Assembly (NCBI RefSeq): GCF_000766865.1
Contig: NZ_JNFA01000019.1
Span: forward strand, 124,001-188,000
Length of the DNA stretch: 64,000 nt
Direction of reading: 5' to 3'
DNA from: Listeria booriae
GTDB lineage: Bacteria; Bacillota; Bacilli; Lactobacillales; Listeriaceae
Shown: in pieces, positions 10,144-19,062 of the stretch
Numbering within the stretch: the first letter of the stretch is position 1
Layout of the letters: each line of letters starts with the position of its first letter
Notes under the pieces: model-generated
Databases searched by the model: none
What the model saw: only the letters and a program-made list of their open reading frames with translations
Told to the model about the DNA's origin: nothing
Position numbers and translations under genes: made by a program

Positions 10144-10211
10144 TCCTACGCCTCACTCTCTATATACATTACCATTATACCGCGAAACGCAAAAAATTAC
10201 CCGTCCTATTT

Positions 10212-10703
10212 TCAAACAACCACACTTCGACGTTCCAAAAGCGCAACATCTCGAAAAACGCCTTCCATCTCACCCAGCTTCTCATGCACGCACAGCGTCT
10301 TAAAACCAAATTTCTTATGTAACGCGATACTTGCCTTATTCTCCGGAAAAATCAAGGACTGCAGCGTCCAGAAGCCCGCCTTCTCGCTTTCCGTAATCGT
10401 ATGCCCCATCAAAGCACTACCAATCCCTTTTCCCGCTGCGCTCGGATCAATATAAATACTTAGCTCGGCAACCCCACGATACGATGGCATCCCTGAAAAC
10501 GGCAACAACGCTGACCAGCCAATCACCGTCCCGTCCTCTACCACTACAAAACGGCATGCATCTAAATATTTCGCATCCCACGCCTCAAACGTAGGCACCT
10601 CTTTTTGAAACGTCGCATTCCGGCTATCAATCCCGTCCTGATAAATGCGAGCCACATCCGAATAATTATTTTTTTCAAAATTTCTGATTTCCCATGTTTG
10701 CAT
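10212..10703 (-). CDS. GNAT N-acetyltransferase, phosphinothricin acetyltransferase-like
   Basis: A single-domain acetyl-CoA-dependent N-acetyltransferase (163 residues) of the Pat/YwnH group. The pattern IRNFEKNNYSDVARIYQDGIDSRNATF at the N-terminus and the acetyl-CoA loop AAGKGIGSALM followed by ENKASIALHKKFGF are characteristic. Family members acetylate phosphinothricin, methionine sulfone or sulfoximine, but the natural substrate here is unknown. I start at the ATG at 10701-10703 because AGGAG lies 9 nt upstream; the longer open frame runs back toward the rny terminator and is not credible. It sits between rny and ymdB. Confidence 0.88.
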   Translation of the reverse strand: MQTWEIRNFEKNNYSDVARIYQDGIDSRNATFQKEVPTFEAWDAKYLDACRFVVVEDGTVIGWSALLPFSGMPSYRGVAELSIYIDPSAAGKGIGSALMGHTITESEKAGFWTLQSLIFPENKASIALHKKFGFKTLCVHEKLGEMEGVFRDVALLERRSVVV

Positions 10704-10760
10704 TGCGTCCAACTCCTGACATAAAGACTTCCCCACATTATAGCAAAATTTCGCGGAAAA

Positions 10761-10800
10761 CAAAAACGCGTAGCTTACCGATATGGCTAGCTACGCGTTC
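10761..10800 (-). terminator. Rho-independent terminator of rny
   Basis: Perfect 11-bp stem (10765-10775 with 10789-10799, AACGCGTAGCT/AGCTACGCGTT), followed on the minus strand by TTTTTGTTTT. It closes the rny transcript 8 bp after its stop. Confidence 0.85.
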
Positions 10801-10807
10801 CTCGTGA

Positions 10808-12370
10808 TTACTTCGCATATTCGACTGCGCGAGTTTCACGTATAACAGTCACTTTGATATGACCAGGGTATTCTAATTCTTCTTCAATCCGTTTTCTAAT
10901 GTCTCGTGCTAGGCGGTAAGAAGCTAAATCATCAATAGAATCAGGTTCTACGATGATACGTACTTCACGTCCAGCTTGAATGGCGTAGGATTTCTCAACA
11001 CCTTCATAAGACTCGGAAATCTCTTCTAATTTCTCAAGACGGCGAATGTAGTTCTCCAATGTTTCACTACGAGCGCCCGGTCTAGCAGCTGATAATGCGT
11101 CTGCGGCTGCTACTAATACAGCAATAACAGAGGTTGCTTCTGTGTCACCGTGGTGAGAAGCGATACTATTAATGACAATATCATTCTCTTTGTATTTCGT
11201 TGCTAATTCGACACCAATTTCAACGTGACTGCCTTCAATTTCATGATCAATGGCTTTCCCAATGTCATGCAGAAGTCCGGCGCGTTTTGCCATCGTCACA
11301 TCTTCACCAAGTTCACTCGCTAAAATTCCTGCAAGTTTCGCAACTTCAAGAGAGTGATTTAAGACGTTCTGACCGTAACTTGTACGGTAGCGTAAGCGTC
11401 CTAAAATCTTGATTAGATCTGGATGGATGGAGTGAATACCAACTTCAAATGTCGCTTGTTCTCCGACTTCACGAATATGTTCATCGACTTCTTTACGAGC
11501 TTTGTCCACCATTTCTTCAATGCGTGCTGGGTGAATTCGTCCATCTTGCACGAGTTTCTCCAAAGCAATGCGCGCGATTTCGCGACGAACGGGATCAAAT
11601 CCGGAAAGAATAACTGCTTCTGGCGTGTCATCAATAATTAAATCGATACCTGTAAGCGTTTCAAGAGTACGGATATTACGACCTTCACGACCGATAATCC
11701 GACCTTTCATCTCATCATTCGGTAAGTTCACAACGCTGACTGTTGTCTCAGCAACATGATCTGCAGCAGAACGCTGGATTGCTAGTGAAAGAATGTTCTT
11801 CGCTTTCTTGTCTGCCTCTTCTTTCGCGCGTGTTTCATAATCCTTCACCATGACAGCTGTGTCGTGTGTTAGTTCTTCTTCCACTTGGCTTAAGATAACG
11901 TTCTTCGCCTCTTCTTTCGTAAGGGCAGATATTCTTTCTAGCTCACCTTGTTGTTTCTCGATCATCTCTTCAACTTTGCTTTCCTTTTCTTCAATATGTT
12001 GTTGACGTTTACTGATACTCTCCTCTTTTCTTTCAAGAGTTGCTTCCCTTTTACTTAAAGAAGTATCTTTTCTGTCGAGGTTTTCCTCCCTTTGCAATAA
12101 GCGATTTTCTGATTTTTGTAGTTCCCCTCTTCGCCCACGAAGTTCATTTTCGATTTCAGTACGTAACTTATGATTCTCCTCTTTACCTTCAAGTAACGCT
12201 TCTTTCTTCAAGGTTTCTGCTTCTTTCTTTGCATCTTCCGTGATTAATTCCGCTGTACCTCTGGCTGCTGCCAATTTTCGTTGGGAGCTTGATTTATAGA
12301 TTAGAGAACCAACAACTAGACCGACGATTAAGAAAAGCAAGCTGGAGATGATTATGAGTACGATGTTCAT
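10808..12370 (-). CDS. rny: Ribonuclease Y
   Basis: Membrane-anchored endoribonuclease that initiates mRNA decay and processing. The protein (520 residues) has an N-terminal membrane segment ([20 protein letters not shown]), a long charged coiled coil to about residue 200, a KH domain ([15 protein letters not shown]), and an HD domain with [10 protein letters not shown] and [12 protein letters not shown]. The chosen ATG (12368-12370) follows AAAGGAGG at good spacing; the frame extends 8 codons upstream, but those codons include the ribosome binding site itself. Has its own strong promoter and terminator. The neighbours ymdB and ricA are functionally linked in B. subtilis. Confidence 0.97.
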   Translation of the reverse strand: MNIVLIIISSLLFLIVGLVVGSLIYKSSSQRKLAAARGTAELITEDAKKEAETLKKEALLEGKEENHKLRTEIENELRGRRGELQKSENRLLQREENLDRKDTSLSKREATLERKEESISKRQQHIEEKESKVEEMIEKQQGELERISALTKEEAKNVILSQVEEELTHDTAVMVKDYETRAKEEADKKAKNILSLAIQRSAADHVAETTVSVVNLPNDEMKGRIIGREGRNIRTLETLTGIDLIIDDTPEAVILSGFDPVRREIARIALEKLVQDGRIHPARIEEMVDKARKEVDEHIREVGEQATFEVGIHSIHPDLIKILGRLRYRTSYGQNVLNHSLEVAKLAGILASELGEDVTMAKRAGLLHDIGKAIDHEIEGSHVEIGVELATKYKENDIVINSIASHHGDTEATSVIAVLVAAADALSAARPGARSETLENYIRRLEKLEEISESYEGVEKSYAIQAGREVRIIVEPDSIDDLASYRLARDIRKRIEEELEYPGHIKVTVIRETRAVEYAK

Positions 12371-12480
12371 CCTTACACCTCCTTTGCTATTCAATTCTTT
12401 TTAATGGTTATGTCGGTTGTCAAGAAAACAATTCCTGACAGCGTGTATTTTTCATTTTGACATGTAAAATATACAACTTA

Positions 12481-12509
12481 ATTCTATAGTTCTATGACGC
12501 TAATGTCAA
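12481..12509 (-). promoter_or_regulatory. rny promoter
   Basis: On the minus strand TTGACA (12504-12509), 17-bp spacer, TAGAAT (12481-12486). This is a near-consensus sigma-A promoter leaving a leader of roughly 105 nt before the rny start codon. Confidence 0.75.
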
Positions 12510-12557
12510 GGAAAGCGCAAAGATGTAAACGGAATCAAAAAATGTTCCAAAAATGAC

Positions 12558-12594
12558 TAGAAAAACAGCCAAGGCATGGGAGCTTTGGCTGTTT
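12558..12594 (-). terminator. Terminator of recA
   Basis: Stem AAACAGCCAAGG-type at 12563-12574 pairs with 12582-12594, with one mismatch, and is followed by TTTTTC on the minus strand, 4 bp after the recA stop. Confidence 0.85.
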
Positions 12595-12598
12595 CATC

Positions 12599-13645
12599 TT
12601 ATTCTTCGTCTAACAAGTTAAATTCTTCTGGGGTTGTGTCTTCTGAAATATTAGGTTTCACGTCAATTTCGTACTCTTGACGCACACGTTTCGAGATTTC
12701 ATCGCGGATTTCTGGATGCTCTTTCAAGTATTGCTTCGCATTCTCACGGCCTTGGCCAATGCGCTCTTCATTGTAAGAGTACCATGAACCACTCTTATTG
12801 ATAACATCGATTTCTGATGCCATATCAACAAGCTCACCTTCACGTGAGATACCTTGGCCGTACATCACATCAACTTCAGCAACGCGGAATGGTGGGGCTA
12901 CTTTGTTCTTCACGACTTTAATTTTCGTCTTGTTACCAATAACGTCTGTCCCTTGTTTCAATTGCTCGGCACGTCTTACTTCTAAACGAACAGTCGAGTA
13001 GAATTTAAGGGCACGTCCGCCTGGTGTTACTTCAGGATTACCAAACATAACGCCGACTTTCTCACGAATTTGGTTGATGAAAATCGCGATTGTCTTCGAT
13101 TTATTAATGGCTCCTGATAGTTTACGCAATGCTTGTGACATAAGACGCGCTTGTAAACCAACGTGGGAGTCACCCATTTCGCCTTCGATTTCCGCACGTG
13201 GAACTAATGCGGCAACGGAGTCAATAACAAGAATATCAACAGCACCACTACGTACTAATGCCTCTGCGATTTCTAGTGCTTGCTCCCCTGTATCTGGTTG
13301 CGATAATAGCAATTCATCGATATTAACGCCTAGATTCTTCGCATAAGCTGGATCTAATGCGTGCTCGGCATCGATAAATGCGGCTGTTCCGCCTTGCGCT
13401 TGCACTTCTGCAATCGCATGTAGGGCAACCGTTGTTTTACCTGAGCTTTCTGGTCCGTATACTTCGATAATACGACCTCGTGGGTAGCCACCTACTCCAA
13501 GCGCGATATCTAATGCTAGAGAACCACTAGAAATCGTAGAAATATTATGATCCGATTGCTCCCCTAATTTCATAATGGAACCTTTACCGAATTGTTTCTC
13601 AATTTGTTTTAAAGCCTGATCTAAGGCCGCTTGACGATCACTCAC
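12599..13645 (-). CDS. recA: Recombinase RecA
   Basis: Strand-exchange recombinase and LexA coprotease of the SOS response. The protein (348 residues) has Walker [10 protein letters not shown], the MAW-type motif [11 protein letters not shown], Walker [13 protein letters not shown], the L2 region [17 protein letters not shown], and an acidic C-terminal tail. GTG start with AGGAGG upstream. A LexA/DinR box lies next to the promoter, and a terminator-like hairpin lies in the leader. It is monocistronic by sequence: its own promoter and terminator flank it. Confidence 0.98.
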   Translation of the reverse strand: MSDRQAALDQALKQIEKQFGKGSIMKLGEQSDHNISTISSGSLALDIALGVGGYPRGRIIEVYGPESSGKTTVALHAIAEVQAQGGTAAFIDAEHALDPAYAKNLGVNIDELLLSQPDTGEQALEIAEALVRSGAVDILVIDSVAALVPRAEIEGEMGDSHVGLQARLMSQALRKLSGAINKSKTIAIFINQIREKVGVMFGNPEVTPGGRALKFYSTVRLEVRRAEQLKQGTDVIGNKTKIKVVKNKVAPPFRVAEVDVMYGQGISREGELVDMASEIDVINKSGSWYSYNEERIGQGRENAKQYLKEHPEIRDEISKRVRQEYEIDVKPNISEDTTPEEFNLLDEE

Positions 13646-13687
13646 ATTATTGCCTCCTAGTCTTTATCTATACTATCTATTTTCTAT

Positions 13688-13718
13688 AAAAACAGCGCTT
13701 TGTTTCCCTGCTGTTTTT
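13688..13718 (-). promoter_or_regulatory. Hairpin in the recA leader
   Basis: A perfect 9-bp inverted repeat (AAAAACAGC at 13688-13696, GCTGTTTTT at 13710-13718, 13-nt loop) lies between the recA -10 and its ribosome binding site. On the minus strand the descending arm ends in five U residues, like an intrinsic terminator. It may stop read-through from cinA, attenuate recA, or protect the 5' end. Role is inferred. Confidence 0.6.
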
Positions 13719-13731
13719 ATTGCCTATAGAT

Positions 13732-13760
13732 ACTATACCTTATTTTTTAGAGATATACAA
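13732..13760 (-). promoter_or_regulatory. recA promoter
   Basis: Minus strand TTGTAT (13755-13760), 17-bp spacer, TATAGT (13732-13737). The LexA/DinR box lies immediately upstream. Confidence 0.65.
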
Positions 13761-13768
13761 GCAAAAAG

Positions 13769-13782
13769 CGAATATTTGTTCG
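13769..13782 (-). promoter_or_regulatory. LexA/DinR (SOS) box of recA
   Basis: The minus strand reads CGAACAAATATTCG, one mismatch from the Gram-positive SOS consensus CGAACRNRYGTTYG. It sits 8 bp upstream of the -35, a usual place for recA control by LexA. Confidence 0.85.
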
Positions 13783-13925
13783 TATTTTTTTAAAACGGCT
13801 ATTTCGCATGAAAATTGGACGTCCGACATGCCTAGCTATCGCTTTGTCTTGGTCCCTTTATTATAGCGGGTTTAGAAGGATTCGTCTAACCTTTTTTTAA
13901 TGATAAAACAGCGCATTTTAACCCC

Positions 13926-15191
13926 TTATTCAGAGATTTTGTTTGTTTTTTCATCCAAAAATGCTTTAATGAGCGCAAAACCTTCTTTTACAGCTCGACG
14001 ACGGTTGTAATTACGATCGCGTTGGAAGACGTAACGATAGGCTAGTGTTGGTTTACCAACGATGCTAAGCCCAATCCAAACAGTTCCTACAGGATGACCT
14101 TCTAGTGATTCCGGGCCAGCTACTCCAGTGAAACTAATGCCGATATCTGTTTGGCAAATGTTGCGGACATTCTCGGCCATTTCGATAGCACAAGCTTGGC
14201 TGACAACTCCTTCATTTTCAATCGTTTCGGAGGATACGTTTAACAGCGTTTGCTTCATTTCATTGCTGTATGTCACGACACCACCTTTGAAAATTTTTGA
14301 AACGCCTGTTGTACTTGCTAGTTCCGCTTGGAAGAGACCTGCTGTAAGGCTCTCTGCTGCAGAAATTGTCATGTTGGCATCCATTAGCTGTTGAATCACC
14401 AAATCGACCAGTGTGACCTCTCCTGTGCCGTATATATAAGCACCATCACGCTTGATTATCTCTTCCTCGGTTTCCGCGATTAATCGTAATGCTTCTTCGC
14501 GGGAAGTCGCGGAAGCTGTCATTCGAATGGTTACTTCATTTTCTCCAGCGTAGGTTGCGATTGTTGGATTTGTTTGGGTGGCAATTAAATCTTTTAAATC
14601 ATCGGCTAGCTTGGATTCCCCAATGCCGAAAAAGCGCAGAACTTTCGACTCTAAAATTAAGTTTTCAGCGTCATTTTGGCGTAATAATACAGGTTTGGCA
14701 TATTGCACGAACATTGGTTGCATTTCAGAAGGTGGACCTGGTAAAAGCACGTATGTATGCGCTTTTTGTTGAAATACCATTCCCGCTGCGAAACCGAAAT
14801 CATTCATCAAAACAGTGGAGCCTTCGATGATTTCTGCTTGTCGTTTATTGTTTTCGGACATGATGTCATTTCTTGCGGCAAAATAAGCTTCGATTTTCTG
14901 TAAATGTGTGTCGTCATATACGATTTCTTTTGATAAATACTTCGCTAAAATTTGTTTCGTAATATCGTCTTCCGTTGGTCCAAGGCCGCCTGTAAAAATC
15001 AAGATGTCACTTCTGCTCTCTGCGATTTCAATAATTTTCTGCAAGCGTTCAGGGTTATCGCCAACTACCGTATGATAATAAACGTAAATGCCACATTCTG
15101 CTAGTTCTTTGGATAAAAATGCGGCGTTAGAATTCACAATTTGACCTAATAATAGTTCTGTTCCTACTGCAATAATTTCTGCACTGCGCAT
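13926..15191 (-). CDS. cinA: CinA, competence/damage-inducible protein
   Basis: A two-domain protein: N-terminal molybdopterin-binding-like domain with ADP-ribose or related pyrophosphatase activity in characterised homologues (EIIAVGTELLLGQIVNSN, FTGGLGPTEDD), and a C-terminal NMN-deamidase-type domain (ISAAESLTAGLFQAEL, GPESLEGHPVGTVWIGL). About 421 residues, typical of the full-length family. I start at ATG 15189-15191, with AAAGGA 10 nt upstream; a GTG three codons earlier abuts the binding site. Located between pgsA and recA as in other Bacillales, but recA has its own promoter. Confidence 0.93.
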   Translation of the reverse strand: MRSAEIIAVGTELLLGQIVNSNAAFLSKELAECGIYVYYHTVVGDNPERLQKIIEIAESRSDILIFTGGLGPTEDDITKQILAKYLSKEIVYDDTHLQKIEAYFAARNDIMSENNKRQAEIIEGSTVLMNDFGFAAGMVFQQKAHTYVLLPGPPSEMQPMFVQYAKPVLLRQNDAENLILESKVLRFFGIGESKLADDLKDLIATQTNPTIATYAGENEVTIRMTASATSREEALRLIAETEEEIIKRDGAYIYGTGEVTLVDLVIQQLMDANMTISAAESLTAGLFQAELASTTGVSKIFKGGVVTYSNEMKQTLLNVSSETIENEGVVSQACAIEMAENVRNICQTDIGISFTGVAGPESLEGHPVGTVWIGLSIVGKPTLAYRYVFQRDRNYNRRRAVKEGFALIKAFLDEKTNKISE

Positions 15192-15260
15192 TGACAACAC
15201 GTCCTTTCACTTCTCTATACTACAACTTCTTCCTCTAAATTACGAATAGTTGAATCTAAG

Positions 15261-15296
15261 AAAACAAAAAACGCACCGCTAAATCAGCAGTGCGCG
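15261..15296 (-). terminator. Terminator of pgsA
   Basis: Stem CGCACCGCT (15272-15280) with AGCAGTGCG (15286-15294), one mismatch, then TTTTTTG on the minus strand just after the pgsA stop. Confidence 0.8.
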
Positions 15297-15304
15297 ATAT
15301 AATG

Positions 15305-15883
15305 TTACATCGATCCTTTAAAAATATTGCGGTTCTTGTAGAAATAATCCCAGCCTGACCAAACGGTGAAGAAGGCACATACATAAAGGAAGATCAAATC
15401 GACACGAATGCCGCTCCATTCAAATGGCCAGTTATGCAACAACATCAATGGGATGGCAATCATTTGAGTGAACGTTTTAATTTTACCAAGTTGACCTGCT
15501 GCCATGACTTCGCCGCCTTCGACAAGCAATAAACGCAAGCCTGTTACAGCGAACTCGCGGCTGATGATAATGATAATTACCCAAGATGGCGCGATGTGTT
15601 GTTCTACTAAAACGATGAACGCGGCAGCTACGAGTAATTTATCTGCTAGTGGATCGGCAAATTTACCGAAGTTAGTAATTAAATTATGCTTTCGTGCTAA
15701 ATGGCCGTCAAACCAGTCCGTTAAGGCAGCAACAATGAAAATCACTGCGGCAATGACGTTTGATACTGGTATTGTAGAATCAAGCCATGTTACCGTACCA
15801 AGTCCGAGCGGCGCCACACAAAGAATCACGAAAATCGGAATCAAAATAATACGGGCAACCGTTATTTTATTAGGCAAATTCAT
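15305..15883 (-). CDS. pgsA: CDP-diacylglycerol-glycerol-3-phosphate 3-phosphatidyltransferase
   Basis: Membrane enzyme making phosphatidylglycerol phosphate, the first committed step to phosphatidylglycerol. The CDP-alcohol phosphotransferase motif is intact: DWFDGHLARKHNLITNFGKFADPLADK (D-X2-DG-X2-AR-X8-G-X3-D-X3-D), shown here as the stretch around residues 62-88. Several hydrophobic segments span the 192 residues. It follows the ymf genes on the same strand and is closed by its own terminator, as in other Bacillales where pgsA follows ymfM. Confidence 0.96.
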   Translation of the reverse strand: MNLPNKITVARIILIPIFVILCVAPLGLGTVTWLDSTIPVSNVIAAVIFIVAALTDWFDGHLARKHNLITNFGKFADPLADKLLVAAAFIVLVEQHIAPSWVIIIIISREFAVTGLRLLLVEGGEVMAAGQLGKIKTFTQMIAIPLMLLHNWPFEWSGIRVDLIFLYVCAFFTVWSGWDYFYKNRNIFKGSM

Positions 15884-15916
15884 TTATTTATCCCCATTTC
15901 TAAAAATTATGTAATG

Positions 15917-15965
15917 CAGCGTGACAACGAATGCCTATTAATCAGGTTCATTCATCACCACGCTG
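15917..15965 (-). other. Imperfect hairpin between ymfM and pgsA
   Basis: CAGCGTG/CACGCTG outer stem (15917-15923 with 15959-15965) with further broken pairing inside (GAATG/CATTC). No U tract directly follows on the minus strand, so it may attenuate or mark mRNA processing rather than terminate. Confidence 0.4.
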
Positions 15966-15977
15966 TAAAATCCTTGC

Positions 15978-16925
15978 TTATTGTGCACTATCGGAAGAAG
16001 TCCCAGTATCTGTGCTCGTTGATTCTGTAAGATTAATTGTTAATTTCTGCGTGATCGCATCTTTCGCTAAATCAGCAGCTTGATCATTGATTTTGAAAGT
16101 CACGGGCGTTGCATTTCCGATGGTTACTTTCGCAGACTTACTACTCGCTAAATCAATCGTTTTGGTTTCGCCGTCAGCAACAAGTCCACCGAAAAGGCTA
16201 GAACCGTTCGCATCGGTTACTTGAATCCAGCTCTCTCCACCTGATACGACAAATGTTAATGCTAATTTGTCAGTGTTGGAGACAGTATATGTGGAAGCAC
16301 TACCAGATGTTTCGGTTTTGATTTCCATTTTCTTAGGTTCTTCTTTTTTAGTGTCTGTTGTTGTGTCTTTTTTCGTCGTATCTTTCTTCGTTGTTGTATC
16401 TTTGTCTTTCGAGTCGGAGCTTTCTTTTGTTGAATCGTCTACTTTCACGGTTTGGTCGCTGTCTGTCGTTGTTTTGACTTCGTTGCCAGATCCGCCAGCA
16501 CTGTAAATCGCAAAATACCAAATAACGAAACCGATAATGACAATAAACAGCCCAATCAAAATCTTAGGCACGAGACCAAAAACGGAATGTGTTTTATGCG
16601 GATTATCATTGCCTGGTTGGCTTGCCGCAAGTGGTGCACGGCGTTGCTGCGCTCGAGTAATCTGTTCGTTTACCGTTGCTTCTTGGCTTGTTGCCGGTAC
16701 CTCATTCTCAAATTCTTGGAAAAGCTCTTCACTGTTTAAATCAACAGCTTCTGCATATTGCTTAATAAAAGCGCGCGCATAAAATTTTCCTGGCATTACT
16801 GCGTAGTTACCTTCTTCAATTGCGACAAGGTAGCGTTTTTGAATTTTTGTTATTTGTTGTAGATCGTCAAGGCTCAGTCCTTTTGCATGCCTTGCTTGTT
16901 TGAGTTTCTCACCTAGTTCGGTCAA
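15978..16925 (-). CDS. ymfM: RodZ-like membrane protein with N-terminal helix-turn-helix (YmfM)
   Basis: A single-pass membrane protein of the RodZ family, which links MreB to cell-shape control in other bacteria. The N-terminal 75 residues form a Cro/C1-like HTH (LKQARHAKGLSLDDLQQITKI). A membrane segment lies near residues 107-127 (ILIGLFIVIIGFVIWYFAIY), followed by a low-complexity Thr/Lys/Asp/Ser linker with repeated KKDTT units and a C-terminal beta domain (DUF4115) from about residue 205. Gram-positive YmfM is less well characterised than E. coli RodZ. The 315 residues and the ymf-pgsA order are normal for the family. Confidence 0.88.
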   Translation of the reverse strand: MTELGEKLKQARHAKGLSLDDLQQITKIQKRYLVAIEEGNYAVMPGKFYARAFIKQYAEAVDLNSEELFQEFENEVPATSQEATVNEQITRAQQRRAPLAASQPGNDNPHKTHSVFGLVPKILIGLFIVIIGFVIWYFAIYSAGGSGNEVKTTTDSDQTVKVDDSTKESSDSKDKDTTTKKDTTKKDTTTDTKKEEPKKMEIKTETSGSASTYTVSNTDKLALTFVVSGGESWIQVTDANGSSLFGGLVADGETKTIDLASSKSAKVTIGNATPVTFKINDQAADLAKDAITQKLTINLTESTSTDTGTSSDSAQ

Positions 16926-16956
16926 TTTTAAACACCTACCATTATAAAATCTTTTC

Positions 16957-17691
16957 TTACCTCATAAACCAGCCACCATTTAGTCGCAGTGTCTGTCCTG
17001 TCATATAACGCGCGCCATCGCTCGCCAAAAAGGCAACAGCTTCTCCAACTTCTTCCGGTTTTGCAAAACGGCTCAGTGGAATTTCGGTTAATAGTGCGGA
17101 CTTCTCTTCTTCACTAAATAACTGGTTCATCTTTGTATCTACCATTCCAGGAGATACTACATTGACGGTTGTACCTGATAAGGCTATTTCTTGCGCCAAC
17201 GCTTTACAAAAAGCAATCTGCGCTCCCTTTACAGCCGAATAGGCCACTTCCATCGCTGCCCCAACTTCTCCCCAGATAGAACTAATAAAAATAATTCGTC
17301 CAGCCGTGCTTCGCTGTAACTTTGGAAGCAAGCTCTGCAATAGTTGCATTGGAACATGGACATGAATATCCCATAACTGCTTCATTTCCAGTTCGGACAT
17401 ATCTTGAAACAGGCCATAATAACTCGTGCCTGCTGCATGCACAAAAACATCTACTTGAAAAATAGCTTCTTGCAACGTCGCGATAGCTTCAGAATTAGTA
17501 AAATCAGCTTGAATAGGGATAACGTCAACATCGAAATGTCGTAACGCTTCTTGAAGTAGCTGTATGGCGGCGTCGTTACGATAATAATGCAAATATAGGT
17601 GAAATCCTTGTTTCGCAAGCGATAACGCGATTTCTCTTCCTATATCTCCACTCGCTCCAGTAATCAGCGCGTATTTCGTATCTTGCATCAA
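16957..17691 (-). CDS. ymfI: Short-chain dehydrogenase/reductase YmfI (FabG-like)
   Basis: NAD(P)-dependent SDR of 244 residues. The nucleotide-binding motif TGASGDIG, the NNAG-equivalent HAAGTS, the catalytic Ser (FISSIWG) and YSAVKG (Tyr-X3-Lys) are all present, and PGMV follows the active site. It resembles FabG-type reductases but sits in the ymfF-H-I-M cluster rather than a fatty-acid cluster, so its substrate is unknown. The start is ambiguous: TTG at 17689-17691 has GGGG 9 nt upstream, and ATG one codon later has 12-nt spacing. Confidence 0.9.
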   Translation of the reverse strand: MMQDTKYALITGASGDIGREIALSLAKQGFHLYLHYYRNDAAIQLLQEALRHFDVDVIPIQADFTNSEAIATLQEAIFQVDVFVHAAGTSYYGLFQDMSELEMKQLWDIHVHVPMQLLQSLLPKLQRSTAGRIIFISSIWGEVGAAMEVAYSAVKGAQIAFCKALAQEIALSGTTVNVVSPGMVDTKMNQLFSEEEKSALLTEIPLSRFAKPEEVGEAVAFLASDGARYMTGQTLRLNGGWFMR

Positions 17692-17778
17692 GACGGCAAA
17701 CCCCTTCTATCCATTTCTTTCATCATAGCATGACTTAGCCATAATTGCCATTTATTTCGTTGAAAATGTACCAAGATT

Positions 17779-19062
17779 TTATTCTGGAATAATTTGGAAT
17801 GTTGTTACTCGGTCTTCTAAATAAATGCGTTTCAAAAAGTTCTCGACATCAGCAACAGTAACAGCTTCAATCGCAGGTAAAATATCAAACAGTGACGCTT
17901 CTTCAAAAATATACTGTGAAAATTGATTCGCAATAAATTCAGGGGAATTCAACGAACGTAAAAACTGCCCCATTTTCTTGCGTTTAATCAGTTCCAAATC
18001 GGCTTCGTTAAAACCAGTTTGAATCGCATTTTCCAATGTTTCTTTGATTTTTGATTCTTGCAAATCAGGATCTTTCGCATCACCACCGATGAGTACGAAA
18101 GAGAAGCTGTCTTGTAAACTATAATCAAAACCGAACGTATCGTCAATAATACCTTGGTCGTATAAATCTAAATAAGCCGCAGATGTTGTACCAAAAAGGA
18201 GTTCTAACATGATATCGCCAGTCATTTCGTGTTGTACCGCTTCTTTTCCGCGCAACAAACCGATATCTTCTTTAATAGCAACTAGGTTTTTAGCGATTTG
18301 AACGGGAAATTTCAATGTCTTTTTAGGGACGGCGACAGATTTTGGTTCATCTGGGAAATGTCGTTTGATAGGTTTTGCTGGTGCGAAAGTTTTCTTAGCT
18401 TGGTTGGCGCGGACTTGGTCAATCGCTTGTTCTGGATCTACGTTACCAACGATGAATAAAATCATGTTGCTTGGGTGATAGAACGTGTTGTAGCAAAGGT
18501 AGAGCAAGTCCTTGTCAATGTCAGCGATAGATTCGACGGTACCAGCAATGTCGATTTTTACAGGATGGTGATGGTACATATTTTCAATCGCACCGAAATA
18601 GACGCGGAAATCAGCATCGTCATCATACATTTGGATTTCTTGGCCGATAATGCCTTTTTCTTTTTCGACTGTCTCTTCGGTAAAATACGGTTCTTGCACG
18701 AAGTCTACTAATGTTTCGAGGTTTTCTTCGACATTCGATGTGCTAGAAAATAAATAAGCTGTGCGCGTGAACGACGTAAAGGCGTTTGTAAAAGCTCCTT
18801 TTTCGCCAAATTTGAAAAAGACATCACCATCTTCTTTTTCGAATAATTTGTGTTCTAGGAAATGCGCGATGCCGTCTGGAACATGTGTAAAGGCATCTTG
18901 ACCAAGTGGTACGAATTCATTGTCAATCGAACCATAATTCGTCGTGAAAATCGCAAATGTTTTGCTGAACCCGTGTTTTGGTAGGACGTATACTTGCAAA
19001 CCGTTGTCTAATGTTTCATGGTAAACGGCTTCTTTTAATTGATCAAAGCTTTGTTTCTGCAT
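17779..19062 (-). CDS. ymfH: M16-family zinc peptidase, catalytically complete partner (YmfH)
   Basis: A 427-residue insulinase-family peptidase. The zinc/catalytic motif HFLEH (HXXEH) is at about residue 67-71, with downstream glutamates in the ENLETL and EKGIIGQE region, so catalysis looks intact. The C-terminal half is the second M16 domain. It overlaps the 3' end of ymfF by 20 bp, implying translational coupling and probably a heterodimer of an active and an inactive subunit, as in other paired M16 systems. Substrate unknown. Confidence 0.9.
   Translation of the reverse strand: MQKQSFDQLKEAVYHETLDNGLQVYVLPKHGFSKTFAIFTTNYGSIDNEFVPLGQDAFTHVPDGIAHFLEHKLFEKEDGDVFFKFGEKGAFTNAFTSFTRTAYLFSSTSNVEENLETLVDFVQEPYFTEETVEKEKGIIGQEIQMYDDDADFRVYFGAIENMYHHHPVKIDIAGTVESIADIDKDLLYLCYNTFYHPSNMILFIVGNVDPEQAIDQVRANQAKKTFAPAKPIKRHFPDEPKSVAVPKKTLKFPVQIAKNLVAIKEDIGLLRGKEAVQHEMTGDIMLELLFGTTSAAYLDLYDQGIIDDTFGFDYSLQDSFSFVLIGGDAKDPDLQESKIKETLENAIQTGFNEADLELIKRKKMGQFLRSLNSPEFIANQFSQYIFEEASLFDILPAIEAVTVADVENFLKRIYLEDRVTTFQIIPE

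Noticed and set aside
13860-13925. Hairpin after cinA (GGTTAGA/TCTAAACC)
   Set aside because: Only a short imperfect stem without a U tract on the minus strand; too weak to call a terminator.
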